13,797 bases of DNA from Candidatus Yanofskybacteria bacterium RIFCSPHIGHO2_01_FULL_44_22 (GTDB lineage: Bacteria; Patescibacteriota; Minisyncoccia; 2-02-FULL-40-12; GWA2-44-9): assembly GCA_001794205.1 (NCBI GenBank), contig MGJJ01000002.1:1-13797 (forward strand), read 5' to 3'. The notes under the pieces were generated by a model. The model made no database searches, was not told where the DNA came from, and was given only the letters and a program-made list of their open reading frames with translations. The position numbers were made by a program, and so were the translations under genes. Positions 6,684 through 11,100 of the stretch are shown in pieces; position 1 is the first letter of the stretch, and each line of letters starts with the position of its first letter.

Positions 6684-7028
6684 TTATTGGGCTGCTCCGA
6701 GTATTTTTTTAAATATCTCCGGTTCGTGTTCGGCAAGGTCGGCGAGAATCTTGCGGTCCAGTTCTATCCCGGCTTTTTTAAGAAGATTTATCAGTTTGCT
6801 GTAGCTGATGCCGTTTTCCCTGGCGGCGGCGTTGATTTTAATTTGCCACAAACGTCGAAAATTACGTTTTTTCTTTTTCCGGTCGGCAAACTGAAAACTC
6901 CAGGCATGAAGCAGGGCCTCCTTGGCCTGGCGATATTTGGATTTGCGAGTCCACAAAAAACCCTTCGTGTGTTTCAGAAGCCTTTCGCGTCTTTTGTGCC
7001 GGGTTGTTCCTCTTTTGACTCGGGTCAT
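6684..7028 (-). CDS. rplT: Ribosomal protein bL20
   Basis: This 114-residue basic protein of the large subunit binds 23S rRNA early in assembly. MTRVKRGTTRHKRRERLLKH and KGFLWTRKSKYRQAKEALLHAW match the conserved N-terminal half, and WQIKINAAARENGISYSKLI plus LDRKILADLA the globular C-terminal half. Length is normal. It follows rpmI by 20 bases in the usual infC-rpmI-rplT order. In several bacteria L20 represses its own operon by binding a leader RNA; no such leader structure was recognised here. No Shine-Dalgarno site is seen. Confidence 0.97.
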   Translation of the reverse strand: MTRVKRGTTRHKRRERLLKHTKGFLWTRKSKYRQAKEALLHAWSFQFADRKKKKRNFRRLWQIKINAAARENGISYSKLINLLKKAGIELDRKILADLAEHEPEIFKKILGAAQ

Positions 7029-7048
7029 GATAAAAATTAAATATTGTA

Positions 7049-7255
7049 TTAAGCGCTTGGCAAAAGAGCTCGGATATCTTTTTCAATGCTTTTGGGTACC
7101 GCCACGAAACCTTTTTTGAAACGGGAAGACTGGCCGGGTTCTTTGGCGTTGAAATGATTCTGTCCCGGCGGCCGCTTTAAAATTTTCTTAGTGCCGGTGA
7201 TTTTTATTCTTTTCAGCAGAGATTTGTTTGTTTTTCTGGCGCGAATCCAAGTCAT
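7049..7255 (-). CDS. rpmI: Ribosomal protein bL35
   Basis: This is the 68-residue bL35 of the large ribosomal subunit, highly basic and fairly divergent. RIKITGTKKILKRPPGQNHFNAKEPGQSSRFKK corresponds to the usual RFKVTGSGKIKRRKAGKSHLLTKK core, and the C-terminal KSIEKDIRALLP matches the family end. Identification rests partly on position: its ATG overlaps the infC stop by four bases (ATGA), which implies coupled translation, and rplT follows 20 bases on. Confidence 0.93.
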   Translation of the reverse strand: MTWIRARKTNKSLLKRIKITGTKKILKRPPGQNHFNAKEPGQSSRFKKGFVAVPKSIEKDIRALLPSA

Positions 7256-7758
7256 TTTTTTATTGTTATTACCCAGCCGAACGGCGACCTTTTGATATCG
7301 TCCTGAACGGCGAATTCCTCGGTTAACAGTTTTAAAAATTTTTCAAGCTTTTCTTTGCCCATTTGAGCAAGCGATTTTTCCCGCCCTCTTAGCGTCAGCT
7401 CCATCTTGACCACGTGGCCCTCCTTTAAAAATTTTTCAACCTGACGGGCTTTAAAATCAAGGTCATGGGCGCCGGTTTTAAAACCGACCCGGACTGTTTT
7501 CCTTTCCTGTTCTTTGCGCTTGGCCCCGCCGCTCTTTTTTTCCTGGCGTTCCTTGCGGTATACATACTTGCCATAATCCATAATTTTGGCAATAGGGGGT
7601 TGAACATTCGGCCCCACTTCCGCCAAATCAAGGCCTCTTTCCCGCGCCATTTTAAGAGCGTCAAAAGTTTTTAAAACGCCGAGCTGGACGCCATTTTCAT
7701 CGATGACTTTTAATTCGGGTACTCTGATTTGATTGTTGATTCTTGGTTGTTTCTGCAA
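7252..7758 (-). CDS. infC: Translation initiation factor IF-3
   Basis: IF-3 binds the 30S subunit, prevents premature 50S joining and checks start-codon pairing. The 168 residues contain the N-domain (RINNQIRVPELKVIDENGVQLGV, then DLAEVGPNVQPPIAKIMDYGKYVY) and the C-domain from about residue 85 (KTVRVGFKTGAHDLDFKARQVEKFLKEGHVVKMELTLRGRE). The start is TTG at 7758: an in-frame TAA lies only three codons upstream and there is no earlier ATG or GTG. A non-AUG start is usual for infC in many bacteria, where IF-3 discriminates against its own start codon, so autoregulation is plausible. The stop is TGA, which argues against a recoded UGA in this organism. Confidence 0.96.
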   Translation of the reverse strand: MQKQPRINNQIRVPELKVIDENGVQLGVLKTFDALKMARERGLDLAEVGPNVQPPIAKIMDYGKYVYRKERQEKKSGGAKRKEQERKTVRVGFKTGAHDLDFKARQVEKFLKEGHVVKMELTLRGREKSLAQMGKEKLEKFLKLLTEEFAVQDDIKRSPFGWVITIKK

Positions 7759-7783
7759 GGGTTTTTAGAATATTGCTCATCTT

Positions 7784-7789
7784 ATCATA
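7784..7789 (-). promoter_or_regulatory. Possible -10 box of the infC cluster
   Basis: TATGAT on the minus strand lies about 25 bases before the infC TTG, within TTATGATAAGAT. No convincing -35 is seen at 16-18 bases. An alternative -10, TATTCT, sits 8 bases before the TTG and would give an almost leaderless message. Confidence 0.35.
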
Positions 7790-7834
7790 AGTAGTTCTAA
7801 AAATAAAGAGCTGGCGATTATTAAACAAAATGTG

Positions 7835-7840
7835 TATTTT
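7835..7840 (+). promoter_or_regulatory. Possible leaderless -10 box of rluA-like gene
   Basis: TATTTT is followed by exactly six bases and then a GTG start at 7847, the same geometry as the prsW promoter. The -35 candidate (TGGCGA at 7812, spacer 17) is weak. Confidence 0.35.
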
Positions 7841-7846
7841 AAAATA

Positions 7847-8548
7847 GTGATAACGAAAACGACGCTAAAAATATTATACGAAGACAACCACCTTGTCGCG
7901 GTTTTCAAGCCGGCGGGGGTTTTGGTACAGCCGGCCGAACAAAAAAGTCCAAGCTTGATGGACGAGGTTAAAAAATATCTGAAAGAAAAGTACAATAAAC
8001 CGGGCAATGTGTTTCTCGGCTTGGTCCATCGTTTGGACCGGCCGGTATCCGGCATCGTCCTGTTTGCCAAGACTTCAAAGGGCGCGGCCAGAATATCGGA
8101 GCAAATCCGCGAACGGGAAATGCGAAAAATTTACCATGCCGTTATTGAAGGAACGATTGAGCCGCCAAACGGCGCGCTTAAAAATTTTTTGAAAAAAGAC
8201 GAAAAACGAAAGATGGCGACAATTTCAAAAAGCGGAGAAGTGGATTCGACTGGCTCACCGCAAGGGGATTCGGCCGAGCTTGATTATGAGACGGTCGAAA
8301 CTAACGGAAAATTTTCGCTGTTGAAAATAGAATTGAAAACCGGCCGGTTTCATCAAATCCGCGCCCAACTATCCGCGGCAGGCCATCCGATTGTCGGAGA
8401 TGTTAAATATAAAGCGAAAGAGCGATTGCCCGATAGGGCAATCGCTCTTTGCGCCACCGAGCTCACTTTTGAAACCGCTACGACGGGGGAAACCAAAACA
8501 ATCGGAATAAATTATCCCGACGGTTGGCGGAAGCTGCTTTCGGGCTGA
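7847..8548 (+). CDS. RluA-family RNA pseudouridine synthase
   Basis: The product (233 residues) isomerises specific uridines in rRNA or tRNA to pseudouridine. The N-terminal LKILYEDNHLVAVFKPAGVLVQP and the catalytic motif LVHRLDRPVSGIVLFAKT identify the RluA family; Asp64 in HRLDR is the nucleophile. REMRKIYHAVIEG and LLKIELKTGRFHQIRAQLSAAGHPIVGD follow in the usual order. No S4 domain precedes the catalytic domain, so it is of the short RluA/RluC-catalytic-only type; the target base cannot be told. The ORF also opens at a GTG at 7832; I prefer the GTG at 7847 because of the -10 box six bases before it. A perfect hairpin lies in the coding region near the C-terminus (KERLPDRAIAL). The stop is TGA. 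Confidence 0.93.
   Translation: MITKTTLKILYEDNHLVAVFKPAGVLVQPAEQKSPSLMDEVKKYLKEKYNKPGNVFLGLVHRLDRPVSGIVLFAKTSKGAARISEQIREREMRKIYHAVIEGTIEPPNGALKNFLKKDEKRKMATISKSGEVDSTGSPQGDSAELDYETVETNGKFSLLKIELKTGRFHQIRAQLSAAGHPIVGDVKYKAKERLPDRAIALCATELTFETATTGETKTIGINYPDGWRKLLSG
8417..8450. repeat. Perfect 15-bp hairpin inside the rluA-like gene
   Basis: aaagagcgattgccc, a 4-base loop and the exact complement encode KERLPDRAIAL. The encoded peptide fits the family without an insert, so the palindrome probably arose by base changes (for example templated quasi-palindrome correction) rather than by insertion. Confidence 0.85.
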
Positions 8549-8561
8549 CTTTTTTCTTCAA

Positions 8562-8594
8562 AGTAAATAAACAGGCCCCCGAAATATGGGGGCC
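8562..8594 (-). terminator. Terminator of the SPFH gene
   Basis: On the minus strand GGCCCCC, a 7-base loop and GGGGGCC are followed by TGTTTATTTACTT. It starts four bases after the stop of the SPFH gene. The convergent rluA-like gene ends at 8548, so on the plus strand the same stem may serve that gene, though without a T run. Confidence 0.75.
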
Positions 8595-8597
8595 GAC

Positions 8598-9152
8598 TTA
8601 TGATTGTCGTTGGTCCTGGTGCAGATCCAAAACACATGTCACAGAGAAAGTGTTTACGCGACAGTAGGTCACATTGATCCCGTATGTTTTCATTGCAGTC
8701 CGGGTTTTTCGCGAGAGAATCGCGTCCAACGAACCCCTCCGGGGGCTTTTGGCAATCATCTCCAAAAGTTCAAGGAACGTGTGCGAGGCTACGATGGGAG
8801 ATAGAATTGACTCGGCAAGTTCGCCGATAGTCTGGACATAGTTATCGGTGCTCGAATCGGCGATAACCGGATCACTCACCGTAAATACTAAAGTATACCC
8901 CAGACTGAAGGATTTCCCGTCGCGAGTCGTGTAAACCGTCGCATGGAACTCCTGGGCCTGAAGCGTGACGTTTATCACTTTTACTTCCGTGGTCAAGGGC
9001 CAATACCATCGGACGCCCGGCTTGACCAAAATCGGCGGCTTGCCGCGTCGGTAACGAACGCCGCGGTTAACCCAAGTGATTAAATACGGACGCGGAACAA
9101 ACTGCCAAAAATACTGAAAAATCTTGTTAAGCCACTCAAACGCTCCATCCAT
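8598..9152 (-). CDS. Short SPFH/band-7 domain protein
   Basis: The 184-residue protein resembles the SPFH (stomatin/prohibitin/flotillin/HflK) fold: PGVRWYWPLTTEVKVINVTLQ, then ATVYTTRDGKSFSLGYTLVFTVSDPVIA (about 71-98), then YVQTIGELAESILSPIVASHTFLEL and a final YGINVTYCRVNTFSVT. Full-length SPFH proteins start with a membrane segment and end in a long coiled coil for oligomerisation; here the N-terminus is amphipathic and aromatic (EWLNKIFQYFWQFVP) and the coiled coil is missing. SPFH proteins scaffold membrane domains; the role here is unknown. Unlike core genes in this window it has a consensus promoter, a GGGAGGT ribosome site six bases before the ATG, and its own terminator, suggesting an independently acquired, well-expressed unit. 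Confidence 0.75.
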   Translation of the reverse strand: MDGAFEWLNKIFQYFWQFVPRPYLITWVNRGVRYRRGKPPILVKPGVRWYWPLTTEVKVINVTLQAQEFHATVYTTRDGKSFSLGYTLVFTVSDPVIADSSTDNYVQTIGELAESILSPIVASHTFLELLEMIAKSPRRGSLDAILSRKTRTAMKTYGINVTYCRVNTFSVTCVLDLHQDQRQS

Positions 9153-9157
9153 GGCGC

Positions 9158-9205
9158 ACCTCCCGGTTCGGGTCCATCATAAGGATATTATGTTTTCTTT
9201 GTCAA
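9158..9205 (-). promoter_or_regulatory. Promoter and ribosome binding site of the SPFH gene
   Basis: A perfect -35 TTGACA (9205-9200), 18-base spacer and TATGAT (9181-9176), then a short leader carrying GGGAGGT (9164-9158) six bases before the ATG at 9152. Confidence 0.8.
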
Positions 9206-9219
9206 ATCTCCACCCCGTG

Positions 9220-9261
9220 ATAAAAATAAAAGCAAGCCGGTAAGCTCGCTTTTATTTTTAT
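9220..9261 (-). terminator. Terminator attached to the displaced ssrA 3' end
   Basis: An 18-bp stem (9244-9261 with 9220-9237, one G-U pair on the minus strand) encloses a 6-base loop, and the 3' arm ends in TTTTATTTTTAT. It directly follows the CCA of att copy A, so it was presumably the original terminator of ssrA. On the plus strand the stem has one mismatch and also ends in a T-rich arm. Confidence 0.8.
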
Positions 9262-9262
9262 T

Positions 9263-9284
9263 TGGTGGAGATGGGCGGAATTGG
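9263..9284 (-). repeat. att copy A: displaced 3' end of ssrA with CCA
   Basis: The plus strand reads gtggagatgggcggaattgg at 9265-9284, identical over 20 bases to the last part of the tmRNA gene. On the minus strand this copy continues CATCTCC-A-CCA, so it encodes the CCA that the working ssrA copy lacks, and a terminator follows. This is expected for the far attachment site after integration into the ssrA 3' end. Beyond the core, gtcacaaggca (9285-9295) is shared with copy B except for one base. Confidence 0.85.
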
Positions 9285-9389
9285 GTCACAAGGCAGAAAG
9301 AAAATTAATAAGTTGTTGTTGTGATGATATGGTCACCCCTTGTAATTAATTAAAAAATTAGTTTTATTGATAGTAGATACTGTTAAAAT

Positions 9390-9418
9390 TTGACACAACC
9401 CTTCTTTTGCTATAAAAT
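9390..9418 (+). promoter_or_regulatory. Promoter of the DUF397 gene
   Basis: A perfect -35 TTGACA (9390-9395), 17-base spacer and TAAAAT (9413-9418). The predicted start near 9425 leaves a 30-base leader with AAAGGAG (9446-9452), five bases before the ATG at 9457. Confidence 0.8.
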
Positions 9419-9456
9419 TAGTGTGTAATCAGAAATGATTGCGGAAAGGAGAAGAA

Positions 9457-9666
9457 ATGTTCAAGCACATTAAAGTCCGGGATGAGGACTTCAGGACATC
9501 GTCTTGGTCCAAGAACAATCCCAAGACTTGCGTCGCTGTGGCTATCACGCCCAACGGTGTTGCCGTTCGCAACAGCAACGACCAGACAAAAAATGCCGTT
9601 TTCTTTACCAATGACGAATGGTCCACATTTGTCAAAGGTGTCAAGAACAACGAATTCGACGTCTAA
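9457..9666 (+). CDS. DUF397 domain protein
   Basis: The 69-residue product matches the DUF397 pattern over nearly its whole length: FRTSSWSKNNPKTCVAVAIT corresponds to the family's WrkSSyS-CVEVA start, NGVAVRNSND to the VRDSKDP turn, and AVFFTNDEWSTFVKGVKNNEF to the F-t-EWaaF-gvk end. DUF397 proteins are best known from actinomycetes, where they are often encoded beside XRE-type regulators (BldB and WhiJ-associated proteins); the molecular role is unclear, and no regulator gene is next to this copy. The frame opens at a TTG at 9439, but AAAGGAG five bases before the ATG at 9457 fixes the start. It is a stand-alone cassette with promoter and terminator inside insert I, so probably acquired. 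Confidence 0.8.
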   Translation: MFKHIKVRDEDFRTSSWSKNNPKTCVAVAITPNGVAVRNSNDQTKNAVFFTNDEWSTFVKGVKNNEFDV

Positions 9667-9674
9667 CGGCGAGT

Positions 9675-9700
9675 GGGGGCAGGAATGCCCCCTTATTTTA
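9675..9700 (+). terminator. Terminator of the DUF397 gene
   Basis: GGGGGCA, loop GGAA and TGCCCCC are followed by TTATTTTA. It begins eight bases after the DUF397 stop and just before the hydrolase gene, so the latter may depend on read-through or its own promoter. Confidence 0.85.
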
Positions 9701-9712
9701 ATCATTAAATTC

Positions 9713-10111
9713 ATGAAAGCAATATTTTTTCCAGGATTAGGAGAAACAAAGAAAAACTACAAATCATTATTGAAATATTTGATTGTGGCTGATATTGATT
9801 GGAATACAGGGAAAGCCACATCATCAAAAAACTGCGGCACGGTTGTAAGTTTTTCGCTCGGAGCTGTTTTTTCTTTGGAGATAGCTCTCAAAAGAAAAAT
9901 AAAAAAGCTTATTCTCTGTTCGCCTACCCCGTTTGAATCATTAGGCAAACACAAAGCAGAACAAGTTATTTTTATTATTGGTGAAAAAGAGAAGTTTTTA
10001 CAGAAAGTATTTAAACCCCTATGCAAGAAAAATGTGAAAATGATTATAGTACCAAAAGGGGGACACAGAATAAATAAAAATTACGAAAAGATACTTCTGC
10101 AAAATATATAA
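9713..10111 (+). CDS. Mini alpha/beta-hydrolase-like protein
   Basis: The 132-residue product has a compressed alpha/beta-hydrolase layout: FFPGLGETKKNY (5-16; oxyanion region), the nucleophile elbow VVSFSLGAVFSLEIA (44-58; Ser48 in S-F-S-L-G), the strand KKLILCSPTP, the strand VIFIIGEKEKF where the catalytic acid normally lies (Glu91 or Glu93 in place of the usual Asp), and PKGGHRI with His118. It is about half the length of a typical hydrolase and lacks a lid domain, so the substrate cannot be predicted. The open frame extends upstream into the DUF397 region, but that stretch is a shadow; the ATG at 9713 starts the conserved part. No Shine-Dalgarno site is seen. Codon use is AT-richer than in neighbouring core genes, in line with transfer. 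Confidence 0.65.
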   Translation: MKAIFFPGLGETKKNYKSLLKYLIVADIDWNTGKATSSKNCGTVVSFSLGAVFSLEIALKRKIKKLILCSPTPFESLGKHKAEQVIFIIGEKEKFLQKVFKPLCKKNVKMIIVPKGGHRINKNYEKILLQNI

Positions 10112-10147
10112 AATATGGCCCCACTGCCCCCAGCCATGACGTGCGTG

Positions 10148-10173
10148 CACTGCGAAGCCTTGGCGAAGCAGTG
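10148..10173. repeat. Imperfect hairpin abutting att copy B
   Basis: CACTGC-GAA-GCC-TT-GGC-GAA-GCAGTG: two stems separated by a symmetrical GAA/GAA internal loop. The last three bases, GTG, are the first three bases of the att core, so the hairpin and the att site are physically joined. Confidence 0.6.
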
Positions 10174-10190
10174 GAGATGGGCGGAATTGG
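10171..10190 (-). repeat. att copy B between the two inserts
   Basis: gtggagatgggcggaattgg, identical to copies A and C. It is followed by gtcacaaagca (10191-10201), matching the flank of copy A at 10 of 11 bases. The sequence after the core on the minus strand (CTGCTTC) does not contain CCA, so this is a junction between two inserts rather than a tmRNA end. Confidence 0.85.
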
Positions 10191-10225
10191 GTCACAAAGC
10201 AAACTAATCTTTTACCGAATTAAAT

Positions 10226-10492
10226 CTAAAATTTAGTCGATAGGCCTTTTTGAAATTTTTCAATCAACTTTTCTTTCTTTTGACGACGCCATTTTTTAAT
10301 TTGAATTTCTCTTTTTCTGGCATCGGACAAACTTTCGTATTTCTCCTGAAAAACAATAGCAAAACTATTACTTGATTTTGTAAACAGAGCGCCATGTTGG
10401 GTATTATGATGACGCAGGCGTTGTTTGGGATTTTGAGCAATGCCAATATACAAACAACCTCTTAAGTTTTTAATCATATAAACGAAAGGCAT
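10226..10492 (-). CDS. GIY-YIG nuclease, single-domain (YhbQ/UvrC-N type)
   Basis: The 88-residue protein is essentially one GIY-YIG domain: VYMIKNLRGCLYIGIAQNPKQRL (4-26) holds the two tyrosines and glycine of the motif (Tyr5, Tyr15-Ile16-Gly17) and the conserved Arg25, HHN follows, and ARKREIQIKKW carries the catalytic Glu62. Enzymes of this fold cut DNA; free-standing copies like this are abundant in CPR genomes and their targets are unknown. It is the only gene of insert II, which makes it a candidate for the enzyme that opens the ssrA att site, though nothing shows that directly. A promoter (TTGAAA-17-TATTCT) ends six bases before the ATG, so the message should be leaderless, as for host core genes. 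Confidence 0.87.
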   Translation of the reverse strand: MPFVYMIKNLRGCLYIGIAQNPKQRLRHHNTQHGALFTKSSNSFAIVFQEKYESLSDARKREIQIKKWRRQKKEKLIEKFQKGLSTKF

Positions 10493-10498
10493 GAGGAA

Positions 10499-10527
10499 AG
10501 AATATGCCCATTCGACTCATCTTTCAA
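10499..10527 (-). promoter_or_regulatory. Promoter of the GIY-YIG gene, leaderless
   Basis: TTGAAA (10527-10522), 17-base spacer, TATTCT (10504-10499), then six bases and ATG at 10492. The start of transcription should coincide with the start codon. Confidence 0.6.
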
Positions 10528-10556
10528 CAGAAAGATTCGCTCAGGGCACTCTCCTT

Positions 10557-10602
10557 AAAATTAAATCCGCCCATTTTATAAAATTAGGGCGGATTTAATT
10601 TT
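10557..10602. terminator. 16-bp hairpin downstream of ssrA, likely its present terminator
   Basis: aaaattaaatccgccc (10557-10572) and its exact complement (10587-10602) flank a 14-base AT-rich loop that can itself pair. On the minus strand the 3' arm is GGGCGGATTTAATTTT, giving a GC stem followed by a T-rich tail 50 bases past the mature tmRNA 3' end. Since the original terminator was moved 1.4 kb away, this element-borne hairpin may now end ssrA transcription. Confidence 0.6.
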
Positions 10603-10614
10603 CGCCGTGGTTTA

Positions 10615-10654
10615 CCACGAGCGAGTTTCGATTTTATCGAAACGAGTCGAGTGG
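10615..10654. repeat. Imperfect hairpin abutting att copy C
   Basis: CCAC-(gagcga)-GTTTCGAT-ttt-ATCGAAAC-(gagtcga)-GTGG. The basal GTGG is the first four bases of the att core, and the two stems are separated by a GA-rich internal loop, the same plan as the hairpin at copy B. A smaller hairpin, CGTGG-ttta-CCACG (10606-10619), competes for the left arm. Confidence 0.5.
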
Positions 10655-10670
10655 AGATGGGCGGAATTGG
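10651..10670 (-). repeat. att copy C: 3' end of the working ssrA
   Basis: gtggagatgggcggaattgg forms the 3' half of the T arm, the acceptor strand and discriminator of tmRNA. On the minus strand it is followed by TCGACTCG, not CA, so CCA is not encoded. Upstream, GGACGGCGGT completes the T stem, unlike copies A and B. Confidence 0.85.
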
Positions 10671-11046
10671 ACCGCCGTCCGAAATTTAGCTCAATGGGCG
10701 TCTACTTGGTTAGTTGATTTGGTATTTCACTTGAGGCTAAAAAATCAATCCATTCGATTTCTCTCAGGATTGTGGCGAACCACAACAAAATAACCTCAAG
10801 CTGATTTTTCATATTTCTCAACCGGCAATCGGAAAAATAACGATTATCGGTCCAGCTCGCTGAATGACACCTCTTAACCTGCCAGCGAGTATCGCAGAAG
10901 AGATGGCTTACCTAAACGATGTTAGGCGAAAGCGTAATTAGGTGAATAATTGGCACCTATATAGTTAGCCGGTGTTTTAAAGCGGTAAAACGGCCATCCG
11001 CTCCAAGCATCCATTGTTAAAAACTCCGTCGAGGCCTTTCATCCCC
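10652..11046 (-). ncRNA. ssrA: tmRNA (trans-translation RNA)
   Basis: tmRNA rescues stalled ribosomes and tags the unfinished protein for degradation. The 5' GGGGATG (11046-11040) pairs with the 3' CATCTCC (10659-10653) to make the acceptor stem, discriminator A; the T stem is GGCGG/CCGCC. Pseudoknot 1 is visible: AGCGG pairs with CCGCT, and GTTTTA with TAAAAC. The tag frame (10954-10922) reads ANYSPNYAFA then TAA, with ATAGGT before the GCC resume codon, close to the AATAGTC of E. coli. The 3' CCA is not encoded. The T loop reads TCCAATT, with C where U55 is nearly invariant. It lies directly downstream of smpB with its own promoter, and its 3' end is the attachment site of two inserts. Confidence 0.95.
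10922..10954 (-). other. tmRNA tag-peptide reading frame
   Basis: GCC resume codon followed by codons for NYSPNYAFA and a TAA stop. The encoded tag ANYSPNYAFA ends in a hydrophobic YAFA, comparable to the YALAA end recognised by ClpXP and related proteases in other bacteria. The upstream GCT-AAC codons could extend the frame, but the ATAGGT context favours GCC as the resume codon. Confidence 0.8.
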
Positions 11047-11054
11047 GTATGTTA

Positions 11055-11083
11055 ATTATATCATAAAAAATGATATTTTCCAA
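11055..11083 (-). promoter_or_regulatory. ssrA promoter
   Basis: TTGGAA (11083-11078), 17-base spacer, perfect TATAAT (11060-11055) with an extended TGA in front. The predicted start lies close to the mature 5' end at 11046. A 7-bp inverted repeat (ATATCAT/ATGATAT) spans the spacer. Confidence 0.8.
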
Positions 11084-11100
11084 GCCCTTGTGCTGGCACA

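Larger units (their letters stand above)
9265..10170. mobile_element. ssrA-associated insert I (DUF397 and mini-hydrolase)
   Basis: About 0.9 kb lies between att copies A and B. It carries two plus-strand genes: a DUF397 protein with its own promoter, ribosome site and terminator, and a small AT-rich alpha/beta hydrolase. No integrase, transposase or fragment of one is present, so it is either mobilised in trans or the decayed remainder of a larger island. From about 9296 to 9389 nothing was recognised apart from AT-rich sequence. A folded hairpin closes the end next to copy B. Confidence 0.65.
10171..10650. mobile_element. ssrA-associated insert II (GIY-YIG nuclease)
   Basis: About 0.48 kb lies between att copies B and C. 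It encodes one GIY-YIG nuclease on the minus strand and, nearest to ssrA, a cluster of three hairpins (10557-10602, 10606-10619, 10615-10654). It shares with insert I the same att core and the same gtcacaa end, so both belong to one family and were probably integrated one after the other at the same site. Confidence 0.65.

Noticed and set aside
6662..6736. Upstream start for the fourth gene of the infC cluster
   Set aside because: It would overlap rplT coding sequence by 53 bases; the ATG at 6661 gives ordinary spacing.
7729..7749. TTGATTG TTGATTC TTGGTTG as another heptamer array at the infC start
   Set aside because: The region encodes the conserved RINNQI start of IF-3, so selection on the protein may explain the pattern; the similar run at the valS end (2576-2596) is too degenerate.
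7759..7831. An L20-type autoregulatory leader before infC
   Set aside because: The gap is only about 70 bases and shared with the divergent gene; no pseudoknot or long helix typical of such leaders was recognised.
7252..8548. UGA recoded as glycine, as in some CPR groups
   Set aside because: infC and the rluA-like gene end at TGA exactly where the families end, and no in-frame TGA interrupts any gene.
9285..9342. Integrase arm sites: inverted pairs tcacaa/ttgtga and acaagg/ccttgt next to att copy A
   Set aside because: Only six bases each in an AT-rich stretch, and not repeated beside copy B.
9482..9712. Longer hydrolase starting upstream, overlapping DUF397
   Set aside because: The upstream part overlaps the well-supported DUF397 gene in another frame, includes its terminator, and shows no hydrolase features.
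9265..10670. A classical integron cassette array
   Set aside because: No integron integrase and no attC core (RYYYAAC/GTTRRRY) is seen; the repeat is a tmRNA 3' end. Only the hairpin-at-the-edge layout is similar.
10226..11046. A group I intron with GIY-YIG homing gene inside ssrA
   Set aside because: The tmRNA is contiguous from acceptor strand to acceptor strand, and the nuclease lies outside it past the 3' end.
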